From Candidatus Firestoneibacteriota bacterium (GTDB taxonomy: Bacteria > Oederibacteriota > Muellerivitia > Muellerivitales > Muellerivitaceae): a DNA stretch of 64,000 nt. Both the position numbers and the translations under genes were made by a program. Each line of letters begins with the position of its first letter. Within the stretch, counting starts at the first letter, position 1. Shown here piece by piece: positions 25,146-34,794 of the stretch. The stretch spans positions 734-64,733 of the forward strand of contig JABDGD010000008.1 of assembly GCA_013286205.1 (NCBI GenBank), read 5' to 3'. Under the pieces are notes generated by a model. The model was not told the origin of the DNA and searched no databases. It saw only the letters and a program-made list of their open reading frames with translations.

Positions 25146-28100
25146 TTAAGAAACGGCCTGCGGTTCCAACTCGCCCACCGGCTTTTCCAATTTAAACTTC
25201 TTCACCGAGAAGCGGGACATGGTGTTTTTCAAAACGCTCTTAGCGGAAAGTTTGTACAGGTACTCGCCCACGGGCATCTTGGTAGCGTCCCAGATGGTCA
25301 CCGCGTAAGCGCCGCCTTCTTTTTTCTCTTCCAGCTTCACCACCAGCACACCGGTCGAGTCAAAAATTTCAAACGTCACATTGCAATCTTCTTTGAGGAA
25401 ATAATAGAAGCGGACTGGACCCGGTAAAGGCGGATTGGGCAGCATGCCAAGATCCTCAACAAACGTCGTATCGATCATTCCCTCATCTACGGTGACATTG
25501 ATGTCCTTGATGCGCAGTACAGGAAACTGATCGCTATGAAGGCGTATTTCATATTTACCCTCATGAAGCGTGGGGAAATTAAACTTGCCTTCAACATCGG
25601 TTACGCAAGCGGCGGTGATTTTTTCACCCTGAGCCATTTCAACTTTCGTTCCCGCCACAGGTGTTTTACCGTCTTTACGGAGGAAGTGGCCAAAAACCTT
25701 ACCTAAACGGTCGATCACAATTTGACGGGTGGAATAAAGCTGCCCCGGCTTGCCCTTTTTGCTGACAGCCGCCACATGGAAATACCAGGTGCCCTGTTCC
25801 ACATCTTTCAAATTCACCATGCGTTCAGTGGTAAAAGAATCCTTTTCCGTCAAAGTTTCTTTTTCATTGGGGCTTAACTTATAGAAATAACCCTTCGGGA
25901 CAAATGACCCGTCATGACGGTCTTCCCAGGTAAAAACAGGCGCTTGATTGTTGACCGCTTCTCCTTCACGGGGATGGGTGGAGCTGGCGATAACCGGCGG
26001 AGGCATTTCACCGAGAGATATCAGAACTGAACTGTGCGTCGGCTTGGACAAATTACCAGCCTTGTCGCGCGACACCACGTGGAAATACCAAACGCCCGAT
26101 TCATCCGCTTTGACTTCAATAGGCATCTCAATGGCTTTCATGGCAAAATCCGGCATCGGAATCGTGTCCGGTTTTTGGTCAAAGAGATAATAGTAGCAAT
26201 CCAAACCTGAGAGTTTAGGCGCGAAAGTTAACTGATATTGAACCTTCGGTTCTGAATACCAGCGTTCTTTATCGGAGTGGCTGTGAGAGATCACATGGGG
26301 CGCTTCAGGTTTTTGCACATCGATCTTTAAACGGTAATGAGCGGTCTGATCGCTCGTGTTGCCCGCCCTGTCTTTCGCGATCAGGTGGAAATACCAGACG
26401 CCGCTTTCCTGCTTAGGCAGTTCCAGGCGGGTCTTATTAATAAAAGTTCCCTTTTCAGAAGTCAGCTTGGTGCTGGGGCTTAAATCGATTGAGTAGTAAT
26501 AACCCACCACGCCGGTCGCGTCCGCCGGAGCGGTCCAGGTCATGACCGCCAAAGGATTAGAACTCCAGTCGTCGCTGGAGTGAGTGGGGCTGGAAAGTGA
26601 AGGAGTGCCTACGCCCGAATCCGACAAACTAGCCGCTGTGGTATTACCCTCAAACTGCTCATTACCCAGCTTATCCACAGGATGAACGGAATAATAGTAA
26701 ACCGTGTTTTCTTGTAAACGTCCGCCCTTGTCGATATAGGTGACTTCTTTCACTTCACCGTCGGTTGAAATCAGCTTAGGCTTTTCGCCTTCTAACCAGC
26801 GGTAAACCCGGTAAAAGTTGAGGCCGGACACGCGGTCTTCCGCGGGGTTCCACTTCAGTTCAATATCACCCGCCAAAATGGGCGTAGCTTTGAGGTTAAT
26901 GACCGGTGTCGGCGGCGAGATATCAATCGTTACGCCAACCATTTCAATATCCGTATAGGCTTCAACGTTGCCCGCAGCGTCAGTGGCCCGGCAGCGGAAG
27001 CCGTAATGAATGCCGTCTTGTCCCTGATAAGTCGCTGTCTTGTTGGTGACACCCACCAGCCAATCACCCCACAAACCATCCACGCCCGTCCTGACCTGCA
27101 CGTCAAAGGAAACCACTTCGCCGCTGGCGTCGGTGGCATCCCAGTTAATATTAAGTTGGGTTTTATCCATCAAGGCTGGCAAACGAACCATGGTGGACTT
27201 GGGCGCGGTCATATCCACCCAGATCGGGTAATGAGTCGCTTCCTTGCTGACGTTGCCCGCTTTATCTTTAGCCGCGATGTGAAAATACCATTTGCCATCT
27301 TTAAGCGCCGGGGCTGTCATAAAAGTGCGGTTAACCCATTCCCCATTGCTGGGGCCCGGGATGGTGTGGGGATGGGTGTCGATGACCACGTAATAACCCT
27401 CAATTCCCGCCATGTCCTGAGGCACTTCCCAGGTCAATTTGGGGGCCGCGGATTTAACCCAACGGTGTACCGGATGAGTGAGGCTTTTGACGACCGGGGC
27501 CAAAGCGTTGGAATCGGTCATGATTTTAAAATGGGCCAGGGCTCCAATATTTTGAGCCTTATCCTTAGCGCAAATATGCGCATACCAGATGCCGTCATCG
27601 GGCAGGTTGAATACCGCGGTTTTAGAGGTGGTCCAATTCATTTCTTTTAAAACCGGCATCCAGTTTTCTTCATGGTTGATGATGGTGTAATAGCCTTCAA
27701 TGCCCGAAAGATCGGCAGGCTCTTTCCAGTTAATTTCCACATGACGGTTGCAGTACCAGAAAGTGGAATCAGGATGAGAAGTGGAGGTCAGTTCAGGCGC
27801 TTCCACATGGGTGTCTAAACGGACTTTGTAAATGGTGGGTTCTTCACTGACGTTGCCGGCCTTGTCCAAACATAAAACGGATAAGTAATGAACACCATCG
27901 CGGGGAATCTCTAATGTGATTTCATTCTTTTCAGTATAGCTCGAGCCCTGAGCCGCTGGTTGAACACGCGGGTCGTCCGAGAAAGTGTAGTAATAGCCCG
28001 CCACGCCTGACATATCCTCGGGCGGAGTTAGTTTAAAAACAGCCTTTATTTTTGAATACCATTCATTTTCATCCGGATGAGTTGTGGAATAAATCGACGG

Positions 28101-30788
28101 TTTGGAAACTTTGGTATCCACCCTGATGGCGTAATGCCCGGCCTGACGGGACAAATTGCCCGCCTTATCTTTAGTGCTGATATGGAAATACCACAAACCG
28201 TCTTCGGTAAGTTCAAAGGTCAAAGTTTTTTGAGTGGTTAAGAGGGAGCTTTCGTTGGGTACCGTATCCACCTTGCGGTCGATGCTGTAATAAAAACCAT
28301 CCACACCCGAATAATCTTCCGGGCTTTCCCAATTTAAAATCACCGTACGGTCACGGTGCCATTTTTTCTCATCCGGATGGGTGTTGGAAGTGACTACCGG
28401 CGCCATAGCTTCCGTATCCACGCAAACTTTAAAATGCGTGGCCTGGGGCGACAAATTTTCAGCGCGGTCTTTAGTGCGCACATGGAAATACCAAACGCCG
28501 TCGTTTAAGCGGTCAAAGTTAATTTTGGTTTTCTTGGTCCAGCGGGCTTCTTCGGGTGTTGGGAGCGTATTGGCATCTTGATTGAGCGAATAGTAAAAAC
28601 CGTCCACGCCGGACAAATCCTGCGCCGGAACTAATGTCACTTCGAGTTTATGGTTGGAATACCACTGGCCGCTTTCGGGATGGGTCTCAGACGAAACGGC
28701 AGGTGCCTGTGCTTTCGTATCAATACGGATGGGATAATGGGCGGCTTGAGCACCCACGTTACCGACTGTATCCAAAGTAGAAATATGAACGTACCAAAGA
28801 TCGTCCTCTAACGGCCCCAACGTAATGCGGTTTTCTTTCGTCAGGTCGCCCTTGCTGGGACCCGGAACCGTATCAGGAACTTTATCCGCCTTCACGTAAT
28901 AACCCACTATACCCGACAAATCTTCAGGCGCTTCCCAGGCGATGACAGGCGTCGGATTGGGAACCCACTTGTCGGAGTCAGGATGGGTCGAGCTATAAAC
29001 CTTCGCCGGAGGCAAAGCTTCGGTATCAATATTGACCCGGTAATGAGCGGCCTCAATCCCGACATTTCCCGCCTCATCCACCCCAGAAACATGCACGTAC
29101 CATTGGCCCTGCGGTATGCCCTGTAAAATGATGCGGTTGGAATCGGTATAAGTCGCTTCCGGCGGCATCGGAACCGTGTCTGATTTTTGATCGAGACAAT
29201 AGTAATAGCCGCGTAAATGGGCCAAGGGATTCAGGACAATCTCAACATGGTCGAACTTTTCCCACTTGTCCTGCTGGGGATGGGTCGTTGAAGTCATTGA
29301 AGGCGGCACCACCGCCGGTGTTTTAATTGAAAGGGTTTCAGTAACCGCCAGCGAAGAAGAACGGTGGGCGCTTAGAACTTTCACTTCATATTCAGTATCC
29401 GCTTTAAGCCCGGTTAAAAACACTTTATGTTTCAGCGTTTGGCTTTTGTCCTGAAACATCTGGTTCATTTCAACTTCATTATCCTTTTCGCCATAATGCA
29501 CCTCAGAGGTCGCGGCGATATCCGTCACCCAGGACAAAACCACACTTTGGGAAGTCACACGGTCAATTTTCAGTTCAGAGATAGCGGGATTTCGGGCCAT
29601 ATCGTAAGTCGAGCGTAAAAGAGCGGCCTGGTTTTCCGAGCCGGCAAAAAGATAGTCGTTAAACACGGCAAAGGCGCGGACACCTTCCACATCGCCAGCG
29701 TAAGCGGTCGTCCACTCCACCCCGTCGCGGCTTTTCAACACCCGGCCCGAATTTCCGGTGCCGGCAAACAAGGTGTTCTCGAAAACTTCCATGCAATAGC
29801 AGTTCAGTTCCCGCCCGCTGTCATAAACCACAAGCCAGTCCCGGCCATTCGTTGTGCGGTAAATCTTCACACCCTTGGGACCAGAGGTTCCGGCATAAAG
29901 AGCGCCATCAAATTCCTTGAGGCATTGAATGAAACTTTGTCCGGTAGAAGCCACTTCTTCCCAATTCAACCCATCATCGGTGCAGAAAATGAGCCCGCTG
30001 GGATAGGTGCCCACATAGAGCTTGTTTTTGAAAACACCCATGGAGGTAACGGCGGTCTCGCTTAAATTGCCCACCGCGTTCCAGTGCAGCCCATCGTAAG
30101 AATAGATTTTGCCCTGGGAGCTGGTTCCGGCATAGAGACGGTTTTTAAATTCACACAAAGCATGAATGCGGTCTTCACCCGTAGCAAAGGACTCTTTCCA
30201 AGTTTCACCGTCATTCGTGTAATAAATGGAGCCGTTCAGGTTTGTGCCAGCAAACAGAACCTTTTCTTTACCCGGCGTGCTATAGGCGGTTAGGCAATAA
30301 ACCTGGGTGGAATAGTCGCCGGCTTCGGAGTTACCCGCGTCAGGCGTGAAAAACTTCGTATCCGTCTTGGTGACGAGATGGGCTTTCCAGGAACCCGCCG
30401 CGCCGCTATTAGAAACAAACACTTTATCCCGGCCTGTCGCCGCGAAAAGACGGCCTTTAAACTCAGCCAGAGAATAAAAAATGGGAACACTGTCAAAATT
30501 TTCAAGGGTTTCAAAATAAGCGGGAGAAGCGGTTGAGAAATAAAGGTCGATGGCATTTTTGAGGTTCTCAAGGGCTTGTTTAACGTTATTGCCTTGAGCC
30601 TGACAACCGGGCAAAGCGGCCACACGGGCGACGACATTACCTGTCGCGCGGGTTTCCAAGTCGATTTGAAAATCGTAGGGAAAGGTTTTCTTTTGGGAGT
30701 TGTTATTTTTCAAAGCCGACCCTGTACATCTTGAAATACACGCGAATCCCTGGGGCTTAAGGCCTGTGGGTCGATTATTGTAGACCAA
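25146..30788 (-). CDS. Giant multidomain protein: HicB-like domain, propeller, Ig-like repeats, FlgD-like end
   Basis: 1880 residues. Residues about 38-84 resemble a HicB-like fold (ARVAALPGCQAQG, ALENLKNAIDLYF). Residues about 100-400 hold seven short blades of the type LFAGTGNSGRVLKSRDGVEW. A fibronectin-like domain follows, then ten repeats of about 100 residues (STHPD...W, SGV-GYYY, GxWYFHVxxKDKAGN, IxxDT), interrupted by two fibronectin-like units. Next come a carboxypeptidase-regulatory-like domain (GHFLRKDGKTPVAG) and a FlgD Ig-like end. No signal peptide or membrane helix is visible, which is strange for this architecture. The frame starts at a TTG with no good ribosome site; a TTG at 30713 after AGGG may be real. 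It is 84 bp after mutS. Function unknown. Confidence 0.8.
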   Translation of the reverse strand: MVYNNRPTGLKPQGFACISRCTGSALKNNNSQKKTFPYDFQIDLETRATGNVVARVAALPGCQAQGNNVKQALENLKNAIDLYFSTASPAYFETLENFDSVPIFYSLAEFKGRLFAATGRDKVFVSNSGAAGSWKAHLVTKTDTKFFTPDAGNSEAGDYSTQVYCLTAYSTPGKEKVLFAGTNLNGSIYYTNDGETWKESFATGEDRIHALCEFKNRLYAGTSSQGKIYSYDGLHWNAVGNLSETAVTSMGVFKNKLYVGTYPSGLIFCTDDGLNWEEVASTGQSFIQCLKEFDGALYAGTSGPKGVKIYRTTNGRDWLVVYDSGRELNCYCMEVFENTLFAGTGNSGRVLKSRDGVEWTTAYAGDVEGVRAFAVFNDYLFAGSENQAALLRSTYDMARNPAISELKIDRVTSQSVVLSWVTDIAATSEVHYGEKDNEVEMNQMFQDKSQTLKHKVFLTGLKADTEYEVKVLSAHRSSSLAVTETLSIKTPAVVPPSMTSTTHPQQDKWEKFDHVEIVLNPLAHLRGYYYCLDQKSDTVPMPPEATYTDSNRIILQGIPQGQWYVHVSGVDEAGNVGIEAAHYRVNIDTEALPPAKVYSSTHPDSDKWVPNPTPVIAWEAPEDLSGIVGYYVKADKVPDTVPGPSKGDLTKENRITLGPLEDDLWYVHISTLDTVGNVGAQAAHYPIRIDTKAQAPAVSSETHPESGQWYSNHKLEVTLVPAQDLSGVDGFYYSLNQDANTLPTPEEARWTKKTKINFDRLNDGVWYFHVRTKDRAENLSPQATHFKVCVDTEAMAPVVTSNTHPDEKKWHRDRTVILNWESPEDYSGVDGFYYSIDRKVDTVPNESSLLTTQKTLTFELTEDGLWYFHISTKDKAGNLSRQAGHYAIRVDTKVSKPSIYSTTHPDENEWYSKIKAVFKLTPPEDMSGVAGYYYTFSDDPRVQPAAQGSSYTEKNEITLEIPRDGVHYLSVLCLDKAGNVSEEPTIYKVRLDTHVEAPELTSTSHPDSTFWYCNRHVEINWKEPADLSGIEGYYTIINHEENWMPVLKEMNWTTSKTAVFNLPDDGIWYAHICAKDKAQNIGALAHFKIMTDSNALAPVVKSLTHPVHRWVKSAAPKLTWEVPQDMAGIEGYYVVIDTHPHTIPGPSNGEWVNRTFMTAPALKDGKWYFHIAAKDKAGNVSKEATHYPIWVDMTAPKSTMVRLPALMDKTQLNINWDATDASGEVVSFDVQVRTGVDGLWGDWLVGVTNKTATYQGQDGIHYGFRCRATDAAGNVEAYTDIEMVGVTIDISPPTPVINLKATPILAGDIELKWNPAEDRVSGLNFYRVYRWLEGEKPKLISTDGEVKEVTYIDKGGRLQENTVYYYSVHPVDKLGNEQFEGNTTAASLSDSGVGTPSLSSPTHSSDDWSSNPLAVMTWTAPADATGVVGYYYSIDLSPSTKLTSEKGTFINKTRLELPKQESGVWYFHLIAKDRAGNTSDQTAHYRLKIDVQKPEAPHVISHSHSDKERWYSEPKVQYQLTFAPKLSGLDCYYYLFDQKPDTIPMPDFAMKAIEMPIEVKADESGVWYFHVVSRDKAGNLSKPTHSSVLISLGEMPPPVIASSTHPREGEAVNNQAPVFTWEDRHDGSFVPKGYFYKLSPNEKETLTEKDSFTTERMVNLKDVEQGTWYFHVAAVSKKGKPGQLYSTRQIVIDRLGKVFGHFLRKDGKTPVAGTKVEMAQGEKITAACVTDVEGKFNFPTLHEGKYEIRLHSDQFPVLRIKDINVTVDEGMIDTTFVEDLGMLPNPPLPGPVRFYYFLKEDCNVTFEIFDSTGVLVVKLEEKKEGGAYAVTIWDATKMPVGEYLYKLSAKSVLKNTMSRFSVKKFKLEKPVGELEPQAVS

Positions 30789-30796
30789 TGGGAGAA

Positions 30797-30819
30797 GGTT
30801 GATAACAACATTATCAACC
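30797..30819. repeat. Perfect 9-bp inverted repeat between mutS and the giant gene
   Basis: GGTTGATAA and TTATCAACC flank a 5-nt loop. It lies just before the start of the giant gene and after mutS. No U-run follows in the direction of transcription, so it is as likely an operator or attenuator as a terminator. Confidence 0.6.
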
Positions 30820-30872
30820 TGACAAAGAGGGGTTTTAGGGGGAAATTAAAGGGTTTAAAGAAGAACTAAAGA

Positions 30873-33512
30873 CTATTCCTGGGTTTTCTTTTTCCACTCC
30901 GCCAAGAGGTTCAGGGCTTCCCGGGGCGTCAGATCATCGAGTTCCAAATTCTTTAATTCTTCCAGTACCGGGTGCGTCCCGCCTTGGCCGAAGAAGGACA
31001 TTTGGCCCAAACCTTGGGTGGAAGCCACTTCGGGTTGGGGTTCTTCAGGTTCCACCGCGTTCTTGTCTTTTTTCAGGGGAAAGGCATTGCCCGTTTCGAG
31101 GCTGGCCAAAATCTTTTTAGCTCTTTCAACGACTGACTTAGGCACACCCGCTAAACGGGCGACTTGAATGCCGTAACTCTTGTCGGTACCACCTTCGACG
31201 ATTTTGCGCAGGAAAAGGATCTGCTCATTCCATTCGCGGACAGCGATGTTGAAATTCTTCACATTGGGAAAAGACGCCGAGAGGCGGGTCAGTTCGTGAT
31301 AATGAGTCGCGAATAAAGTACGGGCCTTGAGCTTTTGCGCGATGTGTTCCACCACCGCCCAGGCGATAGAAACCCCGTCAAAGGTAGAAGTTCCACGACC
31401 CACTTCATCCAAGATGAGCAGGCTTCGGTTCGTGGCGTGATTCAAGATGTTAGCTGTTTCCACCATCTCGACCATGAAGGTACTTTGACCCTGGGTCAAA
31501 GCATCGGAGGCCCCGACGCGAGAGAAGATACGGTCCACAATGCCGATCTTCATTTGCTTGGCTGGCACAAAGAAGCCCACTTGCGCCATGAGCGACAGCA
31601 AAGCCACCTGACGAATATAAGTGCTCTTACCCGCCATGTTAGGCCCGGTCAAAACCACCACTTCCACACCATCCACACCTAAATGGGAGTCGTTCGGTAC
31701 AAATTGATCTGAAGATAAAATACGGTCCAACACCGGGTGGCGGCCATCCACAATGGCCAATTCGCAAGAGTCGTCGACTTCTGGACGGATATGACGTCCA
31801 TAGTCCGCCACCGTAGCCATACAGCCAAACACGTCCAGCTCCGCGATGATGCGGGCGACGCGCTGAAGACGAGAGAGTTCTTTACCGACTTGCGAACGAA
31901 TGCTGTCGAAGAGTTCATATTCGGTACGGTCAGCCTTATCCTGCGCGCCGAGAATCTTGCCTTCCATGTCCTTGAGTTCTTGAGTGATAAAGCGTTCGGC
32001 GTTCACTAGCGTTTGTTTACGGTGATAGTCTTTAGGTATCTTGTCCAAGTTAGCTTTGGACACTTCAATGTAATAACCAAACACCGAGGTATAGCGGACT
32101 TTGAGAGAGCTAATCCCGGTCTTCGCCTTTTCTTTTTCTTCCAGCCGCGCGATCCAATTCTTCCCTTCCACCGAGGCGCTTTTGAGTTCATCCAGATCAG
32201 CGTTATAACCAGCCTTAATGAGTCCGCCTTCTTTGAGCGCCAGTGGCGGTTCATCCGCGATAGACTTTTCCAGCAAATGGTGAACTTCTTTTAAGTTATC
32301 CCAACCCTCAACCTTTTCTTTTAGCCAATGGGCCTTAAAGCCAGAGAGTACTTTGTGAATTTTGGGCAGCAGGCCCAGCGTATTGCGTAGAGCTACCATG
32401 TCGCGGGCGTTTGCGGTGCCGCAGCCAATACGGCCCGAAAGACGTTCCAGGTCGGACACTTCTCTGAATAAATCACGAAGCGTTTCACGGTCATCTTTGC
32501 GGGCCAAAAGTTCTTCGACCGCGTCCTGGCGGTGCTTAATTTGGGAAACAGAGGTTAAGGGTGTGACCAGCCATTGGCGCAGCAGTCTTCCTCCCATGGA
32601 AGTGACCGTTTCGTCCAACACTGACAGCAAAGTTCCGGCCTTGCCGCTATCCTGCATAGATTTGACGATTTCTAAGTTACGCTGGGTCGCCGCATCCAGC
32701 ACCATCCCCTCGCCTACCTGGAAGGTAGAAAGGGTGACCAAATGGGACAAAACACTGTGGGTGGTTTCTTTCAAATACTGAATAATCGCCCCAGCCGCGC
32801 GAACCGCCTGGTTTTGGTCGATTAAACCAAACCCATCGAGCGACTTCACCTGGAAATGCTCAAGCAGGGTTTCTTTGCCCTCGTCAGTCGAAAACTTCCA
32901 GTCTTCCATGTGCGACTTTTTAACGTTAGTCAAAGACTTTACCAGCGTCACCCATTCTTCAACATCCGGCTGAGTTTGCGCGATGAGAATTTCTGAAGGA
33001 TTAAATTTAGAGAGCTCATTAGTCGCTACCGAGAAGCGGTCCGACCCATGCAGTTCGCAGGTTTTAAATTCACCGGTGGTCACATCCACCACAGCCAATC
33101 CTAAAGACTGCGCCGAATAGGACAAGGCGGCTAAATAGTTGTTGGACTTTTCATCCAGCATGGCGGCAGACAAAACTGTGCCCGGCGTAATGACCCGGGT
33201 AATTTCTCGCCTCACCAAACCCTTGGCTTCAGACACATCCTGGGTTTGCTCGCAGATAGCGATCGAAAAGCCGCTTTTCACCAGACGGCCAATGTAGTTT
33301 TCAGAAGCATGATAAGGAATGCCCGCCATGGGGACGCGCGTCGCGCCAGCGCCGCGGGCAGTGAGCGTGAGGTTTAAAACCCGGGCCGCGGTCTTGGCAT
33401 CGTCAAAGAACATCTCATAAAAATCACCCAAACGGAAAAAGAGAATCTCATCTTTATGGACTCTCTTAATTTCTAAATACTGCTTCATCATTGGTGTTAA
33501 TTCTTCGGACAT
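30873..33512 (-). CDS. mutS: DNA mismatch repair protein MutS
   Basis: About 879 residues with the standard MutS1 order. The mismatch-binding domain has F-Y-E in LGDFYEMFFDDA. Connector, core and clamp domains follow, then the ATPase with Walker A GPNMAGKSTYIRQVA and the downstream signature (LILDEVGRGTSTFDG, then FATHYHELT). It recognises mispairs and recruits MutL. The ATG at 33512 follows AAAGG by 7 nt; a TTG two codons earlier is less likely. It lies 29 bp after the SPOR gene in the miaB operon. Mismatch repair beside miaB is also seen in other phyla. Confidence 0.97.
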   Translation of the reverse strand: MSEELTPMMKQYLEIKRVHKDEILFFRLGDFYEMFFDDAKTAARVLNLTLTARGAGATRVPMAGIPYHASENYIGRLVKSGFSIAICEQTQDVSEAKGLVRREITRVITPGTVLSAAMLDEKSNNYLAALSYSAQSLGLAVVDVTTGEFKTCELHGSDRFSVATNELSKFNPSEILIAQTQPDVEEWVTLVKSLTNVKKSHMEDWKFSTDEGKETLLEHFQVKSLDGFGLIDQNQAVRAAGAIIQYLKETTHSVLSHLVTLSTFQVGEGMVLDAATQRNLEIVKSMQDSGKAGTLLSVLDETVTSMGGRLLRQWLVTPLTSVSQIKHRQDAVEELLARKDDRETLRDLFREVSDLERLSGRIGCGTANARDMVALRNTLGLLPKIHKVLSGFKAHWLKEKVEGWDNLKEVHHLLEKSIADEPPLALKEGGLIKAGYNADLDELKSASVEGKNWIARLEEKEKAKTGISSLKVRYTSVFGYYIEVSKANLDKIPKDYHRKQTLVNAERFITQELKDMEGKILGAQDKADRTEYELFDSIRSQVGKELSRLQRVARIIAELDVFGCMATVADYGRHIRPEVDDSCELAIVDGRHPVLDRILSSDQFVPNDSHLGVDGVEVVVLTGPNMAGKSTYIRQVALLSLMAQVGFFVPAKQMKIGIVDRIFSRVGASDALTQGQSTFMVEMVETANILNHATNRSLLILDEVGRGTSTFDGVSIAWAVVEHIAQKLKARTLFATHYHELTRLSASFPNVKNFNIAVREWNEQILFLRKIVEGGTDKSYGIQVARLAGVPKSVVERAKKILASLETGNAFPLKKDKNAVEPEEPQPEVASTQGLGQMSFFGQGGTHPVLEELKNLELDDLTPREALNLLAEWKKKTQE

Positions 33513-33541
33513 TCCCAAACCTTTTGATTTCTTTAGGTCAA

Positions 33542-34771
33542 CTATTCTTCAATTACGATGGCTTTTTCTTTGGTCTTCTTAGCCAAAATACTAGCTACCT
33601 TCTGCGCGGCCTTGCGGGAAGCAAAATGACCTACGCGGACTTTATAAACGGTCGAGGCATCCCGCTGTAAGGTTAAAACATAAGACTTGTACCCGGCTTT
33701 ACGAATGGCCTTTTCAGCCTTTAACACATTGGCTTTGAGCGTATAAACCCCCACCTGCACATGGAACGGCGTCGGCTTTAACACCGGCTGATCAACTGTT
33801 TCTTCCTGTTCCGCTTCCCCAGGCGTCGGTTCTACTTCAGCCACCACCGTAGGGGTGGATGTCACTACTTCCGGTGTAACAATTGGCGTAATCGTGGTTA
33901 AAGGAGTTGGTGCAGGGGTCGATGTCACGGTCGGCGAAACTTGCGGTCCCGCGGTAATCAACGGTTTTACTTCAGCGTGAACTTTTTCCAACTCCGCCAT
34001 GCGTGTCTGAGCTTCAGTGACTTCGATCGATTTCGGGAAACGGCTGACGAGAGTTTGATAAGCGGCGTAGGCCTGTTTCCACTTCTTTTCCAGCTCAAAG
34101 GTTTCGCCCAGCTTTAAATAAACCAAATTGAGTTCGTCATAGAGGGCGTATTTATCCAAAATTCTCAAATACTGGCTTTCCGCGTCGGAATATTTTTCCA
34201 TCTTAAAATAGTCGTTACCCATACCCAGCAAGGCTTTGGGCGCCCAGGATGTTAACCGGCCTTTATCCAATACCTTTTTATATTCTTCAACGGCTTCTTT
34301 GCCCTGGCCTGCGGCTGAATAAGAGGACGCCAGCCAGTAATGAACCTCGACCGACATGTCGCTTTTTTCATACTTTTGTAAATACTCTTTATAGCTGTCC
34401 ACTGCGTCTTCGTATTTATCCGCCAGATAAAAGCGGTCGCCCAATTCTTTTTGAGCTTGCATGCCTTCGGGCTTGTCATCGTATTGTTCCGCCACTTCCC
34501 TCAACTGCGCCACAGACACTTCAAAATCTTCCTGCACCTTGGCTAAAAGCAATTTAGCCTGGGGGATAAAATCATCCAGCGGATGCTGGGCCACTAAAGG
34601 CGTCAGAATGTCTTTGCAGTCTTTGTAGTTTTTGTCATTGAAGTAAGTTTTGGCTTTTTCAAAAAGGGCCTTGGTTTCGCCGGAAACAGGGGTAACGACT
34701 GAGGAAAGCTCATCGGCCCAAACCGAAGCCGATAGAAACAACGCTAACATTAAGAGAACAAAATGTTTCAT
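33542..34771 (-). CDS. Secreted TPR-SPOR protein
   Basis: 409 residues: signal peptide (1-19, cut near VWAD), TPR/outer-membrane-lipoprotein-like helical repeats (about 25-260, for example YADKYEDAVDSYKEYLQKY-type units and YLRILDKYALYDELNLVYLKLGETF), a Thr/Pro/Val linker (about 270-330) and a C-terminal SPOR domain (about 335-408, FHVQVGVYTLKAN, VYKVRVGHFASRKAAQKVASIL). SPOR domains bind denuded peptidoglycan at division sites. It is related in layout to YbgF/CpoB-like proteins with a SPOR module. It sits 23 bp after miaB, in one operon with it and mutS. Confidence 0.9.
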   Translation of the reverse strand: MKHFVLLMLALFLSASVWADELSSVVTPVSGETKALFEKAKTYFNDKNYKDCKDILTPLVAQHPLDDFIPQAKLLLAKVQEDFEVSVAQLREVAEQYDDKPEGMQAQKELGDRFYLADKYEDAVDSYKEYLQKYEKSDMSVEVHYWLASSYSAAGQGKEAVEEYKKVLDKGRLTSWAPKALLGMGNDYFKMEKYSDAESQYLRILDKYALYDELNLVYLKLGETFELEKKWKQAYAAYQTLVSRFPKSIEVTEAQTRMAELEKVHAEVKPLITAGPQVSPTVTSTPAPTPLTTITPIVTPEVVTSTPTVVAEVEPTPGEAEQEETVDQPVLKPTPFHVQVGVYTLKANVLKAEKAIRKAGYKSYVLTLQRDASTVYKVRVGHFASRKAAQKVASILAKKTKEKAIVIEE

Positions 34772-34794
34772 GAAGCCTCACTCAACAGGAAATT

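Noticed and set aside
27006..27650. 214-residue plus-strand frame inside the giant gene
   Set aside because: It is antisense to the repeat protein and mirrors its codon pattern; no ribosome site or family match.
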